Source of the DNA: CAIWHR01 sp963734085
GTDB lineage: Bacteria; Pseudomonadota; Gammaproteobacteria; Burkholderiales; Casimicrobiaceae
Assembly: GCA_963734085.1 (NCBI GenBank)
Contig: CAVTFT010000010.1
Coordinates: forward strand, 186,001 to 250,000
DNA: 64,000 nt
Direction of reading: 5' to 3'
The notes under the pieces are model-generated. The model did no database searches. It had not been told where the DNA came from and worked only from the letters and a program-made list of their open reading frames with translations. Each line of letters opens with the position of its first letter. The stretch's first letter is position 1. The position numbers and the translations under genes were made by a program. Positions 8,125 to 17,003 of the stretch are shown one piece after another.

Positions 8125-9492
8125 CTAGCGCGAGTGATGCCGCTGCTGCCCCAGCATGTCCGGCGTGATCACGGTGATTCCGCAGTCGGTCACGTGGAAC
8201 CGCCGTCGATCCGCCTCGGGATCGACGCCGATGGTAATGCCGTCGGGCAACTGGCACCGCTTGTCGACGATCGCACGTTTGATCGTCGCGCCGGAGCCGA
8301 CAGTGACGTTGGGAAGGACGACTGAATCCTCGACCGTGGAGTAATCGTGGACGCGCACGCCGGAACACAGGAGCGAGCGCCGGATCGTCGAGCCGCTTAT
8401 GATGCAGCCCGCCGACACCAGCGAATCGATCGCGGTGCCGCGCCGGCCATCGTTGTCGAACACGAACTTCGCCGGCGGCAGCTGCTCCTGATAAGTCCAG
8501 ATCGGCCAGTCCTGGTCGTAGAGATCGAGGTCCGGCACGACCTTGGTCAGCTCCATGTTCGCGTCGTAGAACGCGTCGATCGTGCCAACGTCGCGCCAAT
8601 AGGACATGCCGTCGCCGCGACCAGTGCGCACGCAACTGTCGCGGAAATCGTGCGCGACAATGTGGTGGCCGTGCGCGATCAGCCACGGAATGACGTCACG
8701 ACCGAAATCGTGGCCGGAGGCTGCGTCGTCCGCATCGCGGACGAGCTGCCGGTAAAGCGACTGCGCATCGAAAACATAGATCCCCATGCTGGCGAGCGCG
8801 AGTCCGGGTCTGTCCGGAGACGCCGCGGGCTGTGCCGGCTTTTCGTCGAATCGGACGACGCGTCCCTCGTCATTGATCTGCACGACGCCGAACTGCGTCG
8901 CGTCGCGGATCGGCACCTCGACGCAGGCAATCGTAAGCTCGGCGCCCCGGGCAACGTGATCGGCGATGAGCCTGCCGTAATCCATCTTGTAGACGTGGTC
9001 GCCGGCAAGGACCAGCACATATTCGGGATCGTGCAGACGCACGATGTCGAGGTTCTGAAAGATTGCATCGGCGGTGCCCAGATACCAGTTCGGCTCGACG
9101 CGTTGTTGCGCGGGCAGCAGCTCGATGAATTCGCCGAAGCGCCCGTCGAAGAAGCTCCAGCCCCGCTGCACGTGGCGAATCAGGCTTTGCGCCTTGTACT
9201 GCGTGCAGATGCCGATGCGCCGGATGCCGGAGTTGACACAGTTGGAAAGCGCGAAGTCGATGATCCGGTGCTTGCCGCCGAAAAAGAGCGCCGGTTTCGC
9301 GCGCCAGTCGGTGAGCCCCTTGAGCCGGCTGCCGCGGCCCCCCGCGAGGATCAGCGCCAGCGTGTTCTTGGCGAGCCGGCTGTCCGCCTGCGGGGCGCGG
9401 TTGCGCTCTCGCGTCGTCTGCCAGGGGCGCGCACCACCTCTGGGGAACGGTACGATGTCGAGCAGGCTCGCCGGATCGTCGACCAGGGACAT
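8125..9492 (-). CDS. glgC: Glucose-1-phosphate adenylyltransferase
   Basis: Makes ADP-glucose from glucose-1-phosphate and ATP, the committed step of bacterial glycogen synthesis. The 455-residue protein shows ALILAGGRGSRLKGLTDWRAKPAL (nucleotide-binding loop and first catalytic Lys), FFGGKHRIIDFALSNC, VLAGDHVYKMDYG, FDEKPAQP and a C-terminal left-handed beta-helix region. Length is usual for GlgC. Operon partner is the GH15 gene. No glgA, glgB or glgX lies in the window. A possible sigma54 promoter lies at 9564-9579. Confidence 0.96.
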   Translation of the reverse strand: MSLVDDPASLLDIVPFPRGGARPWQTTRERNRAPQADSRLAKNTLALILAGGRGSRLKGLTDWRAKPALFFGGKHRIIDFALSNCVNSGIRRIGICTQYKAQSLIRHVQRGWSFFDGRFGEFIELLPAQQRVEPNWYLGTADAIFQNLDIVRLHDPEYVLVLAGDHVYKMDYGRLIADHVARGAELTIACVEVPIRDATQFGVVQINDEGRVVRFDEKPAQPAASPDRPGLALASMGIYVFDAQSLYRQLVRDADDAASGHDFGRDVIPWLIAHGHHIVAHDFRDSCVRTGRGDGMSYWRDVGTIDAFYDANMELTKVVPDLDLYDQDWPIWTYQEQLPPAKFVFDNDGRRGTAIDSLVSAGCIISGSTIRRSLLCSGVRVHDYSTVEDSVVLPNVTVGSGATIKRAIVDKRCQLPDGITIGVDPEADRRRFHVTDCGITVITPDMLGQQRHHSR

Positions 9493-9563
9493 GGCCTCGT
9501 TTATCCCTCCGAGAAGGCAGGAGCGAGATCGGGAACATAAAGCTTACGCTTGCATCGATGCTT

Positions 9564-9579
9564 TGCAAGAGGGACACCG
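9564..9579 (-). promoter_or_regulatory. Possible sigma54-type promoter for glgC-GH15
   Basis: On the minus strand this reads CGGTGTCCCTCTTGCA. GG and TTGCA are correctly spaced, but the -24 element (CGGTGT) departs from consensus. It lies 72 bases before glgC and is divergent from the strong site at 9776-9791. The 359-base gap 9493-9851 holds no gene and could house shared enhancer sites. Confidence 0.45.
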
Positions 9580-9775
9580 ACATTTTCGACGCAGCGATCG
9601 CTCGGGCTTCGGTCCTTCGCGACGAGGCGCGCGCGCTGTGACCTCGAAGTGGAAAAAATTACCTCGTTTGCCGGGAAAAAGCGACCGCGGGCATCGCGCA
9701 CGCCGCGACCGAGAGGAACCGTCCCGCGTCGCTGTGTGAGGCGTCTGCCGTCCCTGTGATCGCGCGGAGGGGTAG

Positions 9776-9791
9776 TGGCATATGGGTTGCT
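9776..9791 (+). promoter_or_regulatory. Strong sigma54-type promoter before EF-hand gene
   Basis: TGGCATATGGGTTGCT has the exact TGGCAY-N5-TTGCW pattern with GG and GC at correct spacing. It lies 61 bases before the ATG at 9852. This is the best sigma54 match in the window. Confidence 0.8.
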
Positions 9792-9851
9792 CCTGAAACG
9801 CGATGGGGCCCGGTAGTGAATCCGGACCTCAAATCGCCAAAGGAGACGGAT

Positions 9852-10241
9852 ATGACCAAATCATCGAAGCAAACGAGCACGCTGCTCGCCACGATCCTCT
9901 TGTCCGCGGGCATCGGCTGCGTCGGCGTCGCAGTTGCCGCCGACACGCCTGCGGCCGCGGCGCCGCCGGCTTCAACGACCGCGCAGCCTGCGACCGCCGC
10001 CGGAAAGCCGATGACGCCGGCGATGGAAAACAGGGTCGCGGCGCCCAGCAACGCGGAATCGCCGGACACCGCGTTCCGCAAGCTCGACGCCGGCGGCAAG
10101 GGTTTCGTGACGAAGGACGACGCGAAGGCGCTGTCGGGTTTCGAAAAGGCGTTCCAGGACAACGACGCCAACCGCGACGGCAAGCTCACCACCGACGAGT
10201 TCAGGAAGGCGTGGGGCGAATATTCGGGGAACAAGCACTGA
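9852..10241 (+). CDS. Secreted EF-hand protein
   Basis: A 129-residue protein with a cleavable signal peptide (KQTSTLLATILLSAGIGCVGVAVAA) and an Ala/Pro/Thr-rich linker. It has one canonical calcium-binding loop near the C-terminus, DNDANRDGKLTTDEF, with Asp at loop positions 1, 3 and 7 and Glu at 12. A degenerate partner loop lies before it (LDAGGKGFVTKDDAKAL). AGGAG lies 8 bases before the ATG at 9852. It probably acts in the periplasm or outside the cell. The target is unknown. Confidence 0.85.
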   Translation: MTKSSKQTSTLLATILLSAGIGCVGVAVAADTPAAAAPPASTTAQPATAAGKPMTPAMENRVAAPSNAESPDTAFRKLDAGGKGFVTKDDAKALSGFEKAFQDNDANRDGKLTTDEFRKAWGEYSGNKH

Positions 10242-10260
10242 CGAACCGCCGTTGACGCAT

Positions 10261-10392
10261 CGCGTGATCCATCATCTGTGGTTCCCGCGGAGTCGGGGAT
10301 CGAGCGTCTTCGAACGCTACGCAAAGGCACTCGATTCCCGCCCCCAACCTGCAACCGCGCGGCAGGCTCTTCGCGGGAATGACGGGAAGGGC
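10261..10392. repeat. Intergenic palindromic repeat, 'TTCGCGGGAATGA' family
   Basis: The gap between the convergent EF-hand and CBS genes is filled with imperfect inverted repeats (TTCCCGCGG, TCGGGGATCGAG, CTTCGCGGGAATGA). The last 14-mer at 10369-10382 recurs in reverse at 32705-32718, in another convergent gap. This looks like a dispersed REP-like family that may also act as a bidirectional terminator. Confidence 0.55.
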
Positions 10393-10830
10393 TCAGTGTG
10401 TCGCTTGCGAGTGCGCTCCGCCCGGCATCGACAGCTCGCGAATTGCCTTTTCGGCCTTCGTCGGGTCATGATGCAAGGCGACGTCGCCCAGCGAGATGAT
10501 GCCGACGAGATGCTTGTCGCGGCTCAACACCGGCAGCCGCCGCACCTTGACCATGCCCATGTTGCGCAGGACGTCGTCGAGATCCTGATCCTCGTAGCAA
10601 TAGAGCACTTCGCGACTCATGACTTCACGGACTTTGGTATTGGGCGACTTGCCCTCGGCCACCGCGCGAACTGCGATATCGCGGTCGGTGATCACACCCA
10701 CCAACCGGTCGTCCTGCTCCACCGGCAACACACCCGCGTCGATCTGCGCCATGACCTTGGCGGCGTCGCAGATGGTCTGATCGGGCGTGGCGAGACAGAC
10801 ATCCTGGGTCATCGCTTCACTGACTCTCAT
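10393..10830 (-). CDS. CBS domain pair protein
   Basis: A 145-residue cytoplasmic protein made of two CBS domains (about residues 8-65 and 72-130), with MTQDVCLATPDQTICDAAKVM, GVITDRDIAVRAVAEG, and a second copy with RRLPVLSRDKHLVGIISLGD. Stand-alone CBS pairs bind adenosine nucleotides and usually sense energy state or regulate a partner. The partner here is unknown. A sigma54-like site lies 64 bases upstream. Confidence 0.93.
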   Translation of the reverse strand: MRVSEAMTQDVCLATPDQTICDAAKVMAQIDAGVLPVEQDDRLVGVITDRDIAVRAVAEGKSPNTKVREVMSREVLYCYEDQDLDDVLRNMGMVKVRRLPVLSRDKHLVGIISLGDVALHHDPTKAEKAIRELSMPGGAHSQATH

Positions 10831-10893
10831 CGTTCACCTCCAGACATTGAGCATCCATTTCCCCGGTGGCGGTGCGGGAATGACCAACCTTTC

Positions 10894-10909
10894 CGCAAAT
10901 CGATCGCCG
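10894..10909 (-). promoter_or_regulatory. Possible sigma54-type promoter before CBS gene
   Basis: On the minus strand this reads CGGCGATCGATTTGCG. GG and TTGC spacing is exact; the -24 element is imperfect (CGGCGA). It lies 64 bases before the CBS start at 10830, within the short divergent region shared with zwf. Confidence 0.5.
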
Positions 10910-10949
10910 CCGAGTCACGTGTGTGACCACGCCAAGAGGACCCGGTTCG

Positions 10950-12356
10950 ATGGCCGCTAGCGCCCGCGCCGACGCGCTGGTGCTGTTCGGCGCGACCGGT
11001 GACCTCATGCATCGGAAGATCTACCCGGCGTTGCAGGCGTTAGTCCGACGCGGCGAACTCGGCGTGCCCGTGATCGGCGTTGCCCGCGGCGGCTGGAACG
11101 TCGATCGCCTGCGCGCGCGGATCCGCGACAGTCTGGTGCGGTACGGCGACGGCGGTGGCGGCATCGACCGGCGCGCCTACGCCGCGCTCGCGCGCCAGGT
11201 CCGCTATGTCGAGGGCGACTACCGCGACCCGGCGACGTTCGATCGGATTTGCGAGTCGCTCGACGGCGCCCGGCAACCGGTATGCTACCTGGCGATCCCG
11301 CCGGGCATGTTCGCGACCGTCGTGCAGGGGCTCGGCAAGACGCCCTGCGCGCGCGGCCGGCTCGTCGTCGAAAAGCCGTTCGGCCGCGACCTCGCCTCGG
11401 CACAGGCGCTCTCGCGCGTCATCCACGACGTGTTCGACGAGGCCTCGGTTTTCCGCATCGACCATTTCCTCGGCAAGGAGGCGGTCCAGAACCTCATGTA
11501 CTTTCGCTTCGCCAACGCGTTTCTAGAGCCGCTGTGGAACCGCACGTACGTTGCCGGCGTGCAGATCACGATGGCCGAAAGATTCGGCGTCGAGGGTCGT
11601 GGCGCGTTCTACGAGGAAGTGGGCGCGATCCGCGACGTCGTGCAAAACCACATGCTGCAGGTGGTCGCGAATCTCGCGATGGAGCCGCCCGTCGGCGCCG
11701 GCTACCAGGCGCTGCGCGACGAGCGGGTCAAGGTCCTGCGGGCCATTCGCCCGCTGACTCGGCGATCGCTGGTGCGCGGGCAATACGCCGGGTATCGTCA
11801 TGAACTCGGGGTCGCCGCGCGCTCGCAGGTCGAGACCTTCGCGGCGATGCGTCTTTTCATCGACTCCTGGCGGTGGCAAGGTGTACCGTTCCAGATTCGC
11901 GTCGGCAAAAGGCTCCCGGTGACGGCGACCGAGGTCCGGGTCGCGCTCCGCCGTCCGCCGCAGCCGATATTCGATCGGCCGCCGACCGTGCCGGGGAACT
12001 ATTTCCGCTTTCGCCTCGGTCCCGAGCACATGGCGATCGCGCTCGGCGCGCGGGCGAAAAAACCGGGCCCGGCGATGGTCGGCTCGAACGTCGAGCTCTT
12101 CGTTTACGACGACAAAGGTGACGAGATGCAGGCCTACGAGCGGCTCCTCGGGGACGCGCTCAAAGGCGACGCGACGCTGTTCACGCGACAGGATGCCGTC
12201 GAAGCCGCGTGGCGCATCGTCGATCCCGTGCTCGCCCACGCCCCGCCGGTGCACCGCTACCGCGGCGGGACATGGGGGCCGGCCGTTGCCGAGGCAATCG
12301 CCGCCGAGCCCGACGGGTGGTACAACCCGCGGGCAATGCTCGGGCGCAAGAGCTAA
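10950..12356 (+). CDS. zwf: Glucose-6-phosphate 1-dehydrogenase
   Basis: Oxidises glucose-6-phosphate to 6-phosphogluconolactone with NADP or NAD. The protein is 468 residues from ATG 10950, with FGATGDLMHRKIYPAL (dinucleotide loop), VEKPFGRDL and the active-site RIDHFLGKEAVQN. An in-frame GTG at 10923 is possible, but AGAGGA sits between the two and favours 10950. glk follows after 14 bases and phosphoketolase after that, so the three form a sugar-phosphate operon. There is no pgl or gnd in the window. Confidence 0.95.
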   Translation: MAASARADALVLFGATGDLMHRKIYPALQALVRRGELGVPVIGVARGGWNVDRLRARIRDSLVRYGDGGGGIDRRAYAALARQVRYVEGDYRDPATFDRICESLDGARQPVCYLAIPPGMFATVVQGLGKTPCARGRLVVEKPFGRDLASAQALSRVIHDVFDEASVFRIDHFLGKEAVQNLMYFRFANAFLEPLWNRTYVAGVQITMAERFGVEGRGAFYEEVGAIRDVVQNHMLQVVANLAMEPPVGAGYQALRDERVKVLRAIRPLTRRSLVRGQYAGYRHELGVAARSQVETFAAMRLFIDSWRWQGVPFQIRVGKRLPVTATEVRVALRRPPQPIFDRPPTVPGNYFRFRLGPEHMAIALGARAKKPGPAMVGSNVELFVYDDKGDEMQAYERLLGDALKGDATLFTRQDAVEAAWRIVDPVLAHAPPVHRYRGGTWGPAVAEAIAAEPDGWYNPRAMLGRKS

Positions 12357-12370
12357 GCGGTCCGCTTGCC

Positions 12371-13378
12371 GTGGCCGTCGCGGAATCCTGCTTTCTCGTC
12401 GGTGACGTCGGGGCGACCAACGCCCGGCTTGCGATCACGACGTTGCGCGACGGCGCGATCGGCTGGGTCCACGAGGCCCGGCTTGCCGATGCGCAATTCG
12501 CGAGCTTCGATGCCGCGATCGATGCGCTCTTTGCCAGCTCGCCAGTCGAACGCGCGCGGATCGCCGGCGCATGCCTCGGCGTGGCGGGACCGATTCACGG
12601 CCGGCGCGCGCAGTTCACCAATCGCGACTGGATCATCGATGCCGACGCACTCGCGGCCGCGCTCGGCGGCGCGAGCGTGGCGCTCGTCAACGATCTCGAA
12701 GCGGCGGCGAGCGGGATCGACGCGCTGCACGATCGCGATCTCGCGGTCCTGCAGGCGCGCCCCGCGGCGCCCGAGGGCGTCCGGCTCGTCATCGGCGCCG
12801 GCACGGGGCTCGGCATCGCCTACGCCGTCGCGTGCGGCAACGGCTATCGGATCGTCGCGAGCGAAGGCGGCCACGCCGGCTTCGCGCCGCAGAATGCGCG
12901 GCAGCTCTGGCTCTTCGACGCGTTACGCGCGGGCGCCGGGCGGATCGAAGCGGAGCACGTCGTCTGCGGTGCCGGGCTCGAGCGGATCTACCGGGCGCTG
13001 CGCAACGAGAAGCCCGCCGTCGAGTCGCCCGAACTGCGGGCCGAGGTCGATCGCGGCACGGGTCCGGCGGCGATCAGCCGCTTCGCGCTCGAGCACCACG
13101 ATCGCCTCGCGAGCGACGCGCTCGATCTCTTCATCGATTGCTACGGAAGCGTCGCCGGCGATCACGCGCTCGCCGTGCTGCCCTACGGCGGTGTTTACGT
13201 CGTCGGCGGCATTGCGGCGAAAATCCTGCCGCGCCTTACAGCCGGCGGCTTCGTGCGCGCGTTCACCGACAAGGGGAATTTCGCCGGGCTCGCGGGAACG
13301 TTCCGCATCGCCGTGGTGACGAACGAGCATCTCGGCCTCATCGGCGCGACGTTGATTGCAAGCAGCCGAGCCCGGTAA
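12371..13378 (+). CDS. glk: Glucokinase
   Basis: Phosphorylates glucose with ATP. The 335-residue protein belongs to the bacterial Glk family: LVGDVGATNARLAI (phosphate-binding loop), GPIHGRRAQFTNRDW, LVNDLEAAASGI, IGAGTGLGIAYAV and SEGGHAGFAPQ. I chose GTG at 12371 because it directly precedes the conserved start of the domain and lies 14 bases after zwf. With the GH15 enzyme it could feed glucose from alpha-glucan into glucose-6-phosphate for Zwf. Confidence 0.93.
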   Translation: MAVAESCFLVGDVGATNARLAITTLRDGAIGWVHEARLADAQFASFDAAIDALFASSPVERARIAGACLGVAGPIHGRRAQFTNRDWIIDADALAAALGGASVALVNDLEAAASGIDALHDRDLAVLQARPAAPEGVRLVIGAGTGLGIAYAVACGNGYRIVASEGGHAGFAPQNARQLWLFDALRAGAGRIEAEHVVCGAGLERIYRALRNEKPAVESPELRAEVDRGTGPAAISRFALEHHDRLASDALDLFIDCYGSVAGDHALAVLPYGGVYVVGGIAAKILPRLTAGGFVRAFTDKGNFAGLAGTFRIAVVTNEHLGLIGATLIASSRAR

Positions 13379-13451
13379 AGGCGCGAACGGCTTCCATATC
13401 CATGACGGCGGCGTGACACCGCTGCTTCGCCCGATCGGGGAGAATCCTCCG

Positions 13452-15881
13452 ATGAAACAATCCCTCCGCGCCAAAAGATCCGGAAAGAAGGCCGCGCCCC
13501 TTCCCCCGCGCCCGCGCTCGCGCGCGGCGCCGCTCACGACAGACGCGCTCGCGAAGATCGACCGCTGGTGGCGCGCGGCGAACTACCTTTCGGTCGGCCA
13601 GATCTACCTCTACGACAATCCGCTGCTGAAGGAGCCCCTGACGCTGGCCCACATCAAGCCGCGGCTGCTCGGCCACTGGGGCACCACACCGGGGCTCAAC
13701 TTCATCTACGCCCACCTGAACCGGGTAATCGTCGCGCACGACCTGTCGGTCCTGTTCGTAACGGGACCGGGGCACGGCGGACCGGCGCTGGTCGCGAGCA
13801 CGTATCTCGAAGGCACCTACACCGAGCGCTATCCCGAAGTCACGCAGGACGAAGCCGGCATGCGCCGGCTCTTCAAGCAGTTCTCCTTTCCGGGAGGCAT
13901 CCCGAGCCACGTCGCGGCGGAGACACCCGGCTCGATCCACGAAGGCGGCGAGCTGGGTTACGCGCTCGCGCACGCGTACGGCGCGGCGTTCGACAATCCC
14001 GATCTCCTCGTCGCCTGCGTGATCGGCGACGGCGAAGCCGAGACGGGGCCGCTCGCCGCGAGCTGGCAGTCGAACAAGTTCCTGAACCCGGAGCGCGACG
14101 GCGCGGTGCTGCCGATCCTGCACCTGAACGGCTACAAGATCGCCGGGCCGACGGTGCTCGCGCGCATTCCGCGCGCCGAGCTCGAAGCGTATCTCGAGGG
14201 CGTCGGGCACGTTCCCTACTTCGTCGAAGGCGACGACCCGGCGACGATGCACCAGCGGATGGCCGCGACACTCGATCGCGTGCTGGCCGACATTCGCAGC
14301 ATCCAGCACGACGCGCGCACGCGCGGTTTCCGCGTGCGTCCGCGGTGGCCGATGATCGTGCTCGCCTCACCGAAAGGGTGGACGGGGCCGAAGCGCGTCG
14401 ACGGCAAGAAGATCGAAGGCACGTTCCGCGCCCACCAGGTGCCGCTGGGCGAGATGCACGAGCATCCCGAGCACGTCGCGCTGCTGGAACGGTGGATGAA
14501 GTCCTACAAGCCGCGCGAGCTCTTCGACGACGAAGGCCGGCTTCGTCCGGAGCTTACCGCACTCGCGCCGGCGGGCGATCGGCGCATGGGCGCGAATCCG
14601 CAGGCGAACGGCGGAGCGCTCCTTGTCGATCTGCACCTGCCCGACTATCGCCGCTACGCGGTCGCCGTTGCGCGCCCCGGTGGCGTCGATACCGAGGCAA
14701 CGCGCGTGCAGGGGACGTTCATCCGCGATGTCATGAAGGACAACGCCAAAGCGCGAAACTTCCGCGCGTTCAGCCCCGACGAGATGGCGTCGAATCGCTG
14801 GAATGCGCTGTTCCAGGTGACCGACCGCTGCTCGGTCGCGGAAATCGTCCGCGGCGACGAGAATGTCGCGCCCGACGGTCGGGTGCTGGAAGTGCTGTCC
14901 GAGCACCTGTGCGAGGGCTGGCTCGAAGGCTATCTGCTCTCCGGCCGCCACGGCTTCTTCTCGTGCTACGAGGCGTTCATCCACATCGTCGACTCGATGT
15001 TCAACCAGCACGCGAAGTGGCTCAAGGTCTCGCGCGGGATTCCCTGGCGAGCACCGATCGCTTCGCTCAACATCCTGCTCTCTTCGCACGTGTGGCGCCA
15101 GGATCACAATGGCTTCTCGCACCAGGACCCGGGCTTCATCGATCACGTCGTCAACAAGAAGGCGGAGACGATCCGCGTATACCTGCCGCCGGACGCGAAC
15201 ACGCTGCTCTGGGTGACCGACACCTGCCTCAAGAGCCGCCATCTCGTCAATGTCATCGTCGCGGGCAAGCAGCCGGCGCCGCAGTGGCTGCCACTCGACG
15301 CCGCAATCCGCCACTGCGAAGCCGGCATCGGCATCTGGGACTGGGCGTCCTCCGCGGCGGATGCGACCCCGGACGTCGTGATGGCCTGCTGCGGCGACGT
15401 GCCGACGCTGGAGACGCTCGCCGCAGTGTCGCTGCTGCGCGAGCAGCTGCCGGAGCTCAAGGTCCGCGTCGTCAACGTCGTCGACCTGATGAAGCTGCAG
15501 CCTTCGTCCGAGCATCCCAACGGACTGTCGGACGCTGCGTTCGACGCGCTCTTCACGCGCGACCGGCCGATCATCTTCGCGTTCCACGGCTACCCGTGGC
15601 TCATCCACCGGCTCACCTACCGCCGGACGAACCACGACAACCTGCACGTCCGCGGCTACAAGGAGGAAGGCACGACCACCACGCCGTTCGACATGACGGT
15701 GTTGAACGACCTGGACCGCTTCGATCTCGTCATCGACGTGATCGATCGCACGCGGACGTCATTGCCGCGCGCAGCGCAGGTGAAGGCCGCGATGCAGGAC
15801 GCACTGCGGCGGCACACGCGCTACATCGACGAGCACGGCGAGGACATGCCCGAGATCCGCGACTGGCGGTGGCCGGGCTGA
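13452..15881 (+). CDS. xfp: Xylulose-5-phosphate/fructose-6-phosphate phosphoketolase
   Basis: A thiamine-diphosphate enzyme that cleaves xylulose-5-phosphate or fructose-6-phosphate to acetyl phosphate. It is 809 residues. It shows NYLSVGQIYLYDNPLL, LLGHWGTTPGLNFIYAHLNR, GPGHGGPA, GDGEAETGPLAASWQSNKFL (cofactor loop) and a C-terminal region with RGYKEEGTTTTPFDM. GGGGAG lies 9 bases before the ATG. A basic 25-residue leader precedes the domain. It is the third gene of zwf-glk-xfp and converges on the receiver gene with a 7-base gap. Confidence 0.96.
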   Translation: MKQSLRAKRSGKKAAPLPPRPRSRAAPLTTDALAKIDRWWRAANYLSVGQIYLYDNPLLKEPLTLAHIKPRLLGHWGTTPGLNFIYAHLNRVIVAHDLSVLFVTGPGHGGPALVASTYLEGTYTERYPEVTQDEAGMRRLFKQFSFPGGIPSHVAAETPGSIHEGGELGYALAHAYGAAFDNPDLLVACVIGDGEAETGPLAASWQSNKFLNPERDGAVLPILHLNGYKIAGPTVLARIPRAELEAYLEGVGHVPYFVEGDDPATMHQRMAATLDRVLADIRSIQHDARTRGFRVRPRWPMIVLASPKGWTGPKRVDGKKIEGTFRAHQVPLGEMHEHPEHVALLERWMKSYKPRELFDDEGRLRPELTALAPAGDRRMGANPQANGGALLVDLHLPDYRRYAVAVARPGGVDTEATRVQGTFIRDVMKDNAKARNFRAFSPDEMASNRWNALFQVTDRCSVAEIVRGDENVAPDGRVLEVLSEHLCEGWLEGYLLSGRHGFFSCYEAFIHIVDSMFNQHAKWLKVSRGIPWRAPIASLNILLSSHVWRQDHNGFSHQDPGFIDHVVNKKAETIRVYLPPDANTLLWVTDTCLKSRHLVNVIVAGKQPAPQWLPLDAAIRHCEAGIGIWDWASSAADATPDVVMACCGDVPTLETLAAVSLLREQLPELKVRVVNVVDLMKLQPSSEHPNGLSDAAFDALFTRDRPIIFAFHGYPWLIHRLTYRRTNHDNLHVRGYKEEGTTTTPFDMTVLNDLDRFDLVIDVIDRTRTSLPRAAQVKAAMQDALRRHTRYIDEHGEDMPEIRDWRWPG

Positions 15882-15888
15882 CGCCGCC

Positions 15889-16356
15889 TCAGCTCGCGTT
15901 ATTCCGCAGCGAGCGCAGCAGCGCTTTCACGGCGCCGAACTGGCTCGACTTGTCGAAAAAATAGTTGGCGCCCCGGGCGCGACAGGCGGCCTCGAACTCC
16001 GGAAACGCGTAGTTGGTGAGCACGACGATCGTCGGCGGCGGCGTCGGCCGCAACGCGCGCACCGATTCGATGACGCCGATGCCGGAACCCGCCTTCAAGT
16101 GGAGATCGACGATGACGACGTCGGGCTGCTCCGCGCGCAGCTGGCGCAGCGCGTCGGCCTCGGTCTCGGCAAAGCCGATCATCTCGACTTCGCCGGGCTC
16201 GGTCAGGAAATCGAACAGCCGGTCGCGAAACGTCGGCGCGTCCTCGACCAGGTAGACACGCAACGGGCGATCGCCGAAACTGTCGATCCGATCGCCCGGC
16301 AGCGCCGGGTTGCGGGCGCCGGACGACGGTGGTCCCGTGTTACTCGATGAGACCAT
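15889..16356 (-). CDS. Stand-alone response-regulator receiver protein
   Basis: A 155-residue CheY-like protein without output domain. It has an N-terminal tail, then LRVYLVEDAPTFRDRLFDFL with an acidic pocket, VVIVDLHLKAGSGIGV with the phospho-acceptor Asp, VLTNYAFPEF with the conserved Thr, and FDKSSQF with the conserved Lys. I chose ATG 16356; an in-frame start at 16368 exists. It overlaps the end of the NarL-type gene, so the two are co-transcribed. It may act as a phosphate sink or adaptor in the same relay. Confidence 0.88.
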   Translation of the reverse strand: MVSSSNTGPPSSGARNPALPGDRIDSFGDRPLRVYLVEDAPTFRDRLFDFLTEPGEVEMIGFAETEADALRQLRAEQPDVVIVDLHLKAGSGIGVIESVRALRPTPPPTIVVLTNYAFPEFEAACRARGANYFFDKSSQFGAVKALLRSLRNNAS

Positions 16357-16981
16357 TCTTGATCGCATAGTAGGTGAGATCGGCGTTCGACTTCGCGTTC
16401 ATCTTTTCGAGAATGCGCGCGCGGTAGGTGCTGACCGTCTTGTTGGAAAGAAAGAGCTCCTCGGCGATGGTGCCGACCGAACGCCCGGCAGCGAGCTTGC
16501 AGAAGACCTGGAATTCCCGCTCGGAGAGCTGCTCGTGCGCGGGCCGGCGGTCGCTGCCGATGTCGTCGGCGAGAATGTGCGCGACCGCGGGGCTGATGTA
16601 CTTGCGGCCCTGGAGCAGCGTGCGGATCGCCTGCACGACCTGCTGCGGCACCGCATCCTTGGTGAGGTAGCCGCTCGCGCCGGCGCGCAGCAGGCTCACC
16701 GCGTACTGCTCCTCCGGGTGCATCGACAGGATGAGAATCGGGAGGTCCGGCTTGTGCGGGCGGATCTGGTGCAGCAGGTCGATCCCCGAACCGTCGGGGA
16801 GCGAGATGTCGAGCAGCAGGATGTCGAACGCATCGTTGCGGATTCGATCGAGCGTTTCCTTGGCAGAGCCCGATTCGCCGGCGACGACGAGATCGGATTC
16901 CTCGGCGAGGAGCGACTTCACGCCCTCACGGAAGAGCGCGTGATCGTCGGCGACGAAAACCCGTGACGGCGTTCCGATCAT
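16340..16981 (-). CDS. NarL/FixJ-type response regulator
   Basis: A 213-residue DNA-binding regulator. The receiver domain has FVADDHALFREGV, phospho-acceptor Asp58 in ILLLDISLPDGSG, and a conserved Lys in GYLTKDAVP. The C-terminal LuxR-type helix-turn-helix has LSEREFQVFCKLAAG and NKTVSTYRARILEKM. The likely partner is the CHASE3 kinase at 18478, whose HisKA_3 type usually pairs with NarL regulators. A perfect palindrome at 19853 is a candidate binding site. Confidence 0.95.
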   Translation of the reverse strand: MIGTPSRVFVADDHALFREGVKSLLAEESDLVVAGESGSAKETLDRIRNDAFDILLLDISLPDGSGIDLLHQIRPHKPDLPILILSMHPEEQYAVSLLRAGASGYLTKDAVPQQVVQAIRTLLQGRKYISPAVAHILADDIGSDRRPAHEQLSEREFQVFCKLAAGRSVGTIAEELFLSNKTVSTYRARILEKMNAKSNADLTYYAIKNGLIE

Positions 16982-17003
16982 TCGATCAAATCATGGGCCG
17001 GAT

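Noticed and set aside
13568..15964. Very long open frames in other phases and on the opposite strand of the phosphoketolase gene (also 14367-15647 minus)
   Set aside because: They arise from the G/C-rich third positions of the real gene and encode low-complexity Arg/Ala/Pro sequence with no recognisable domain.
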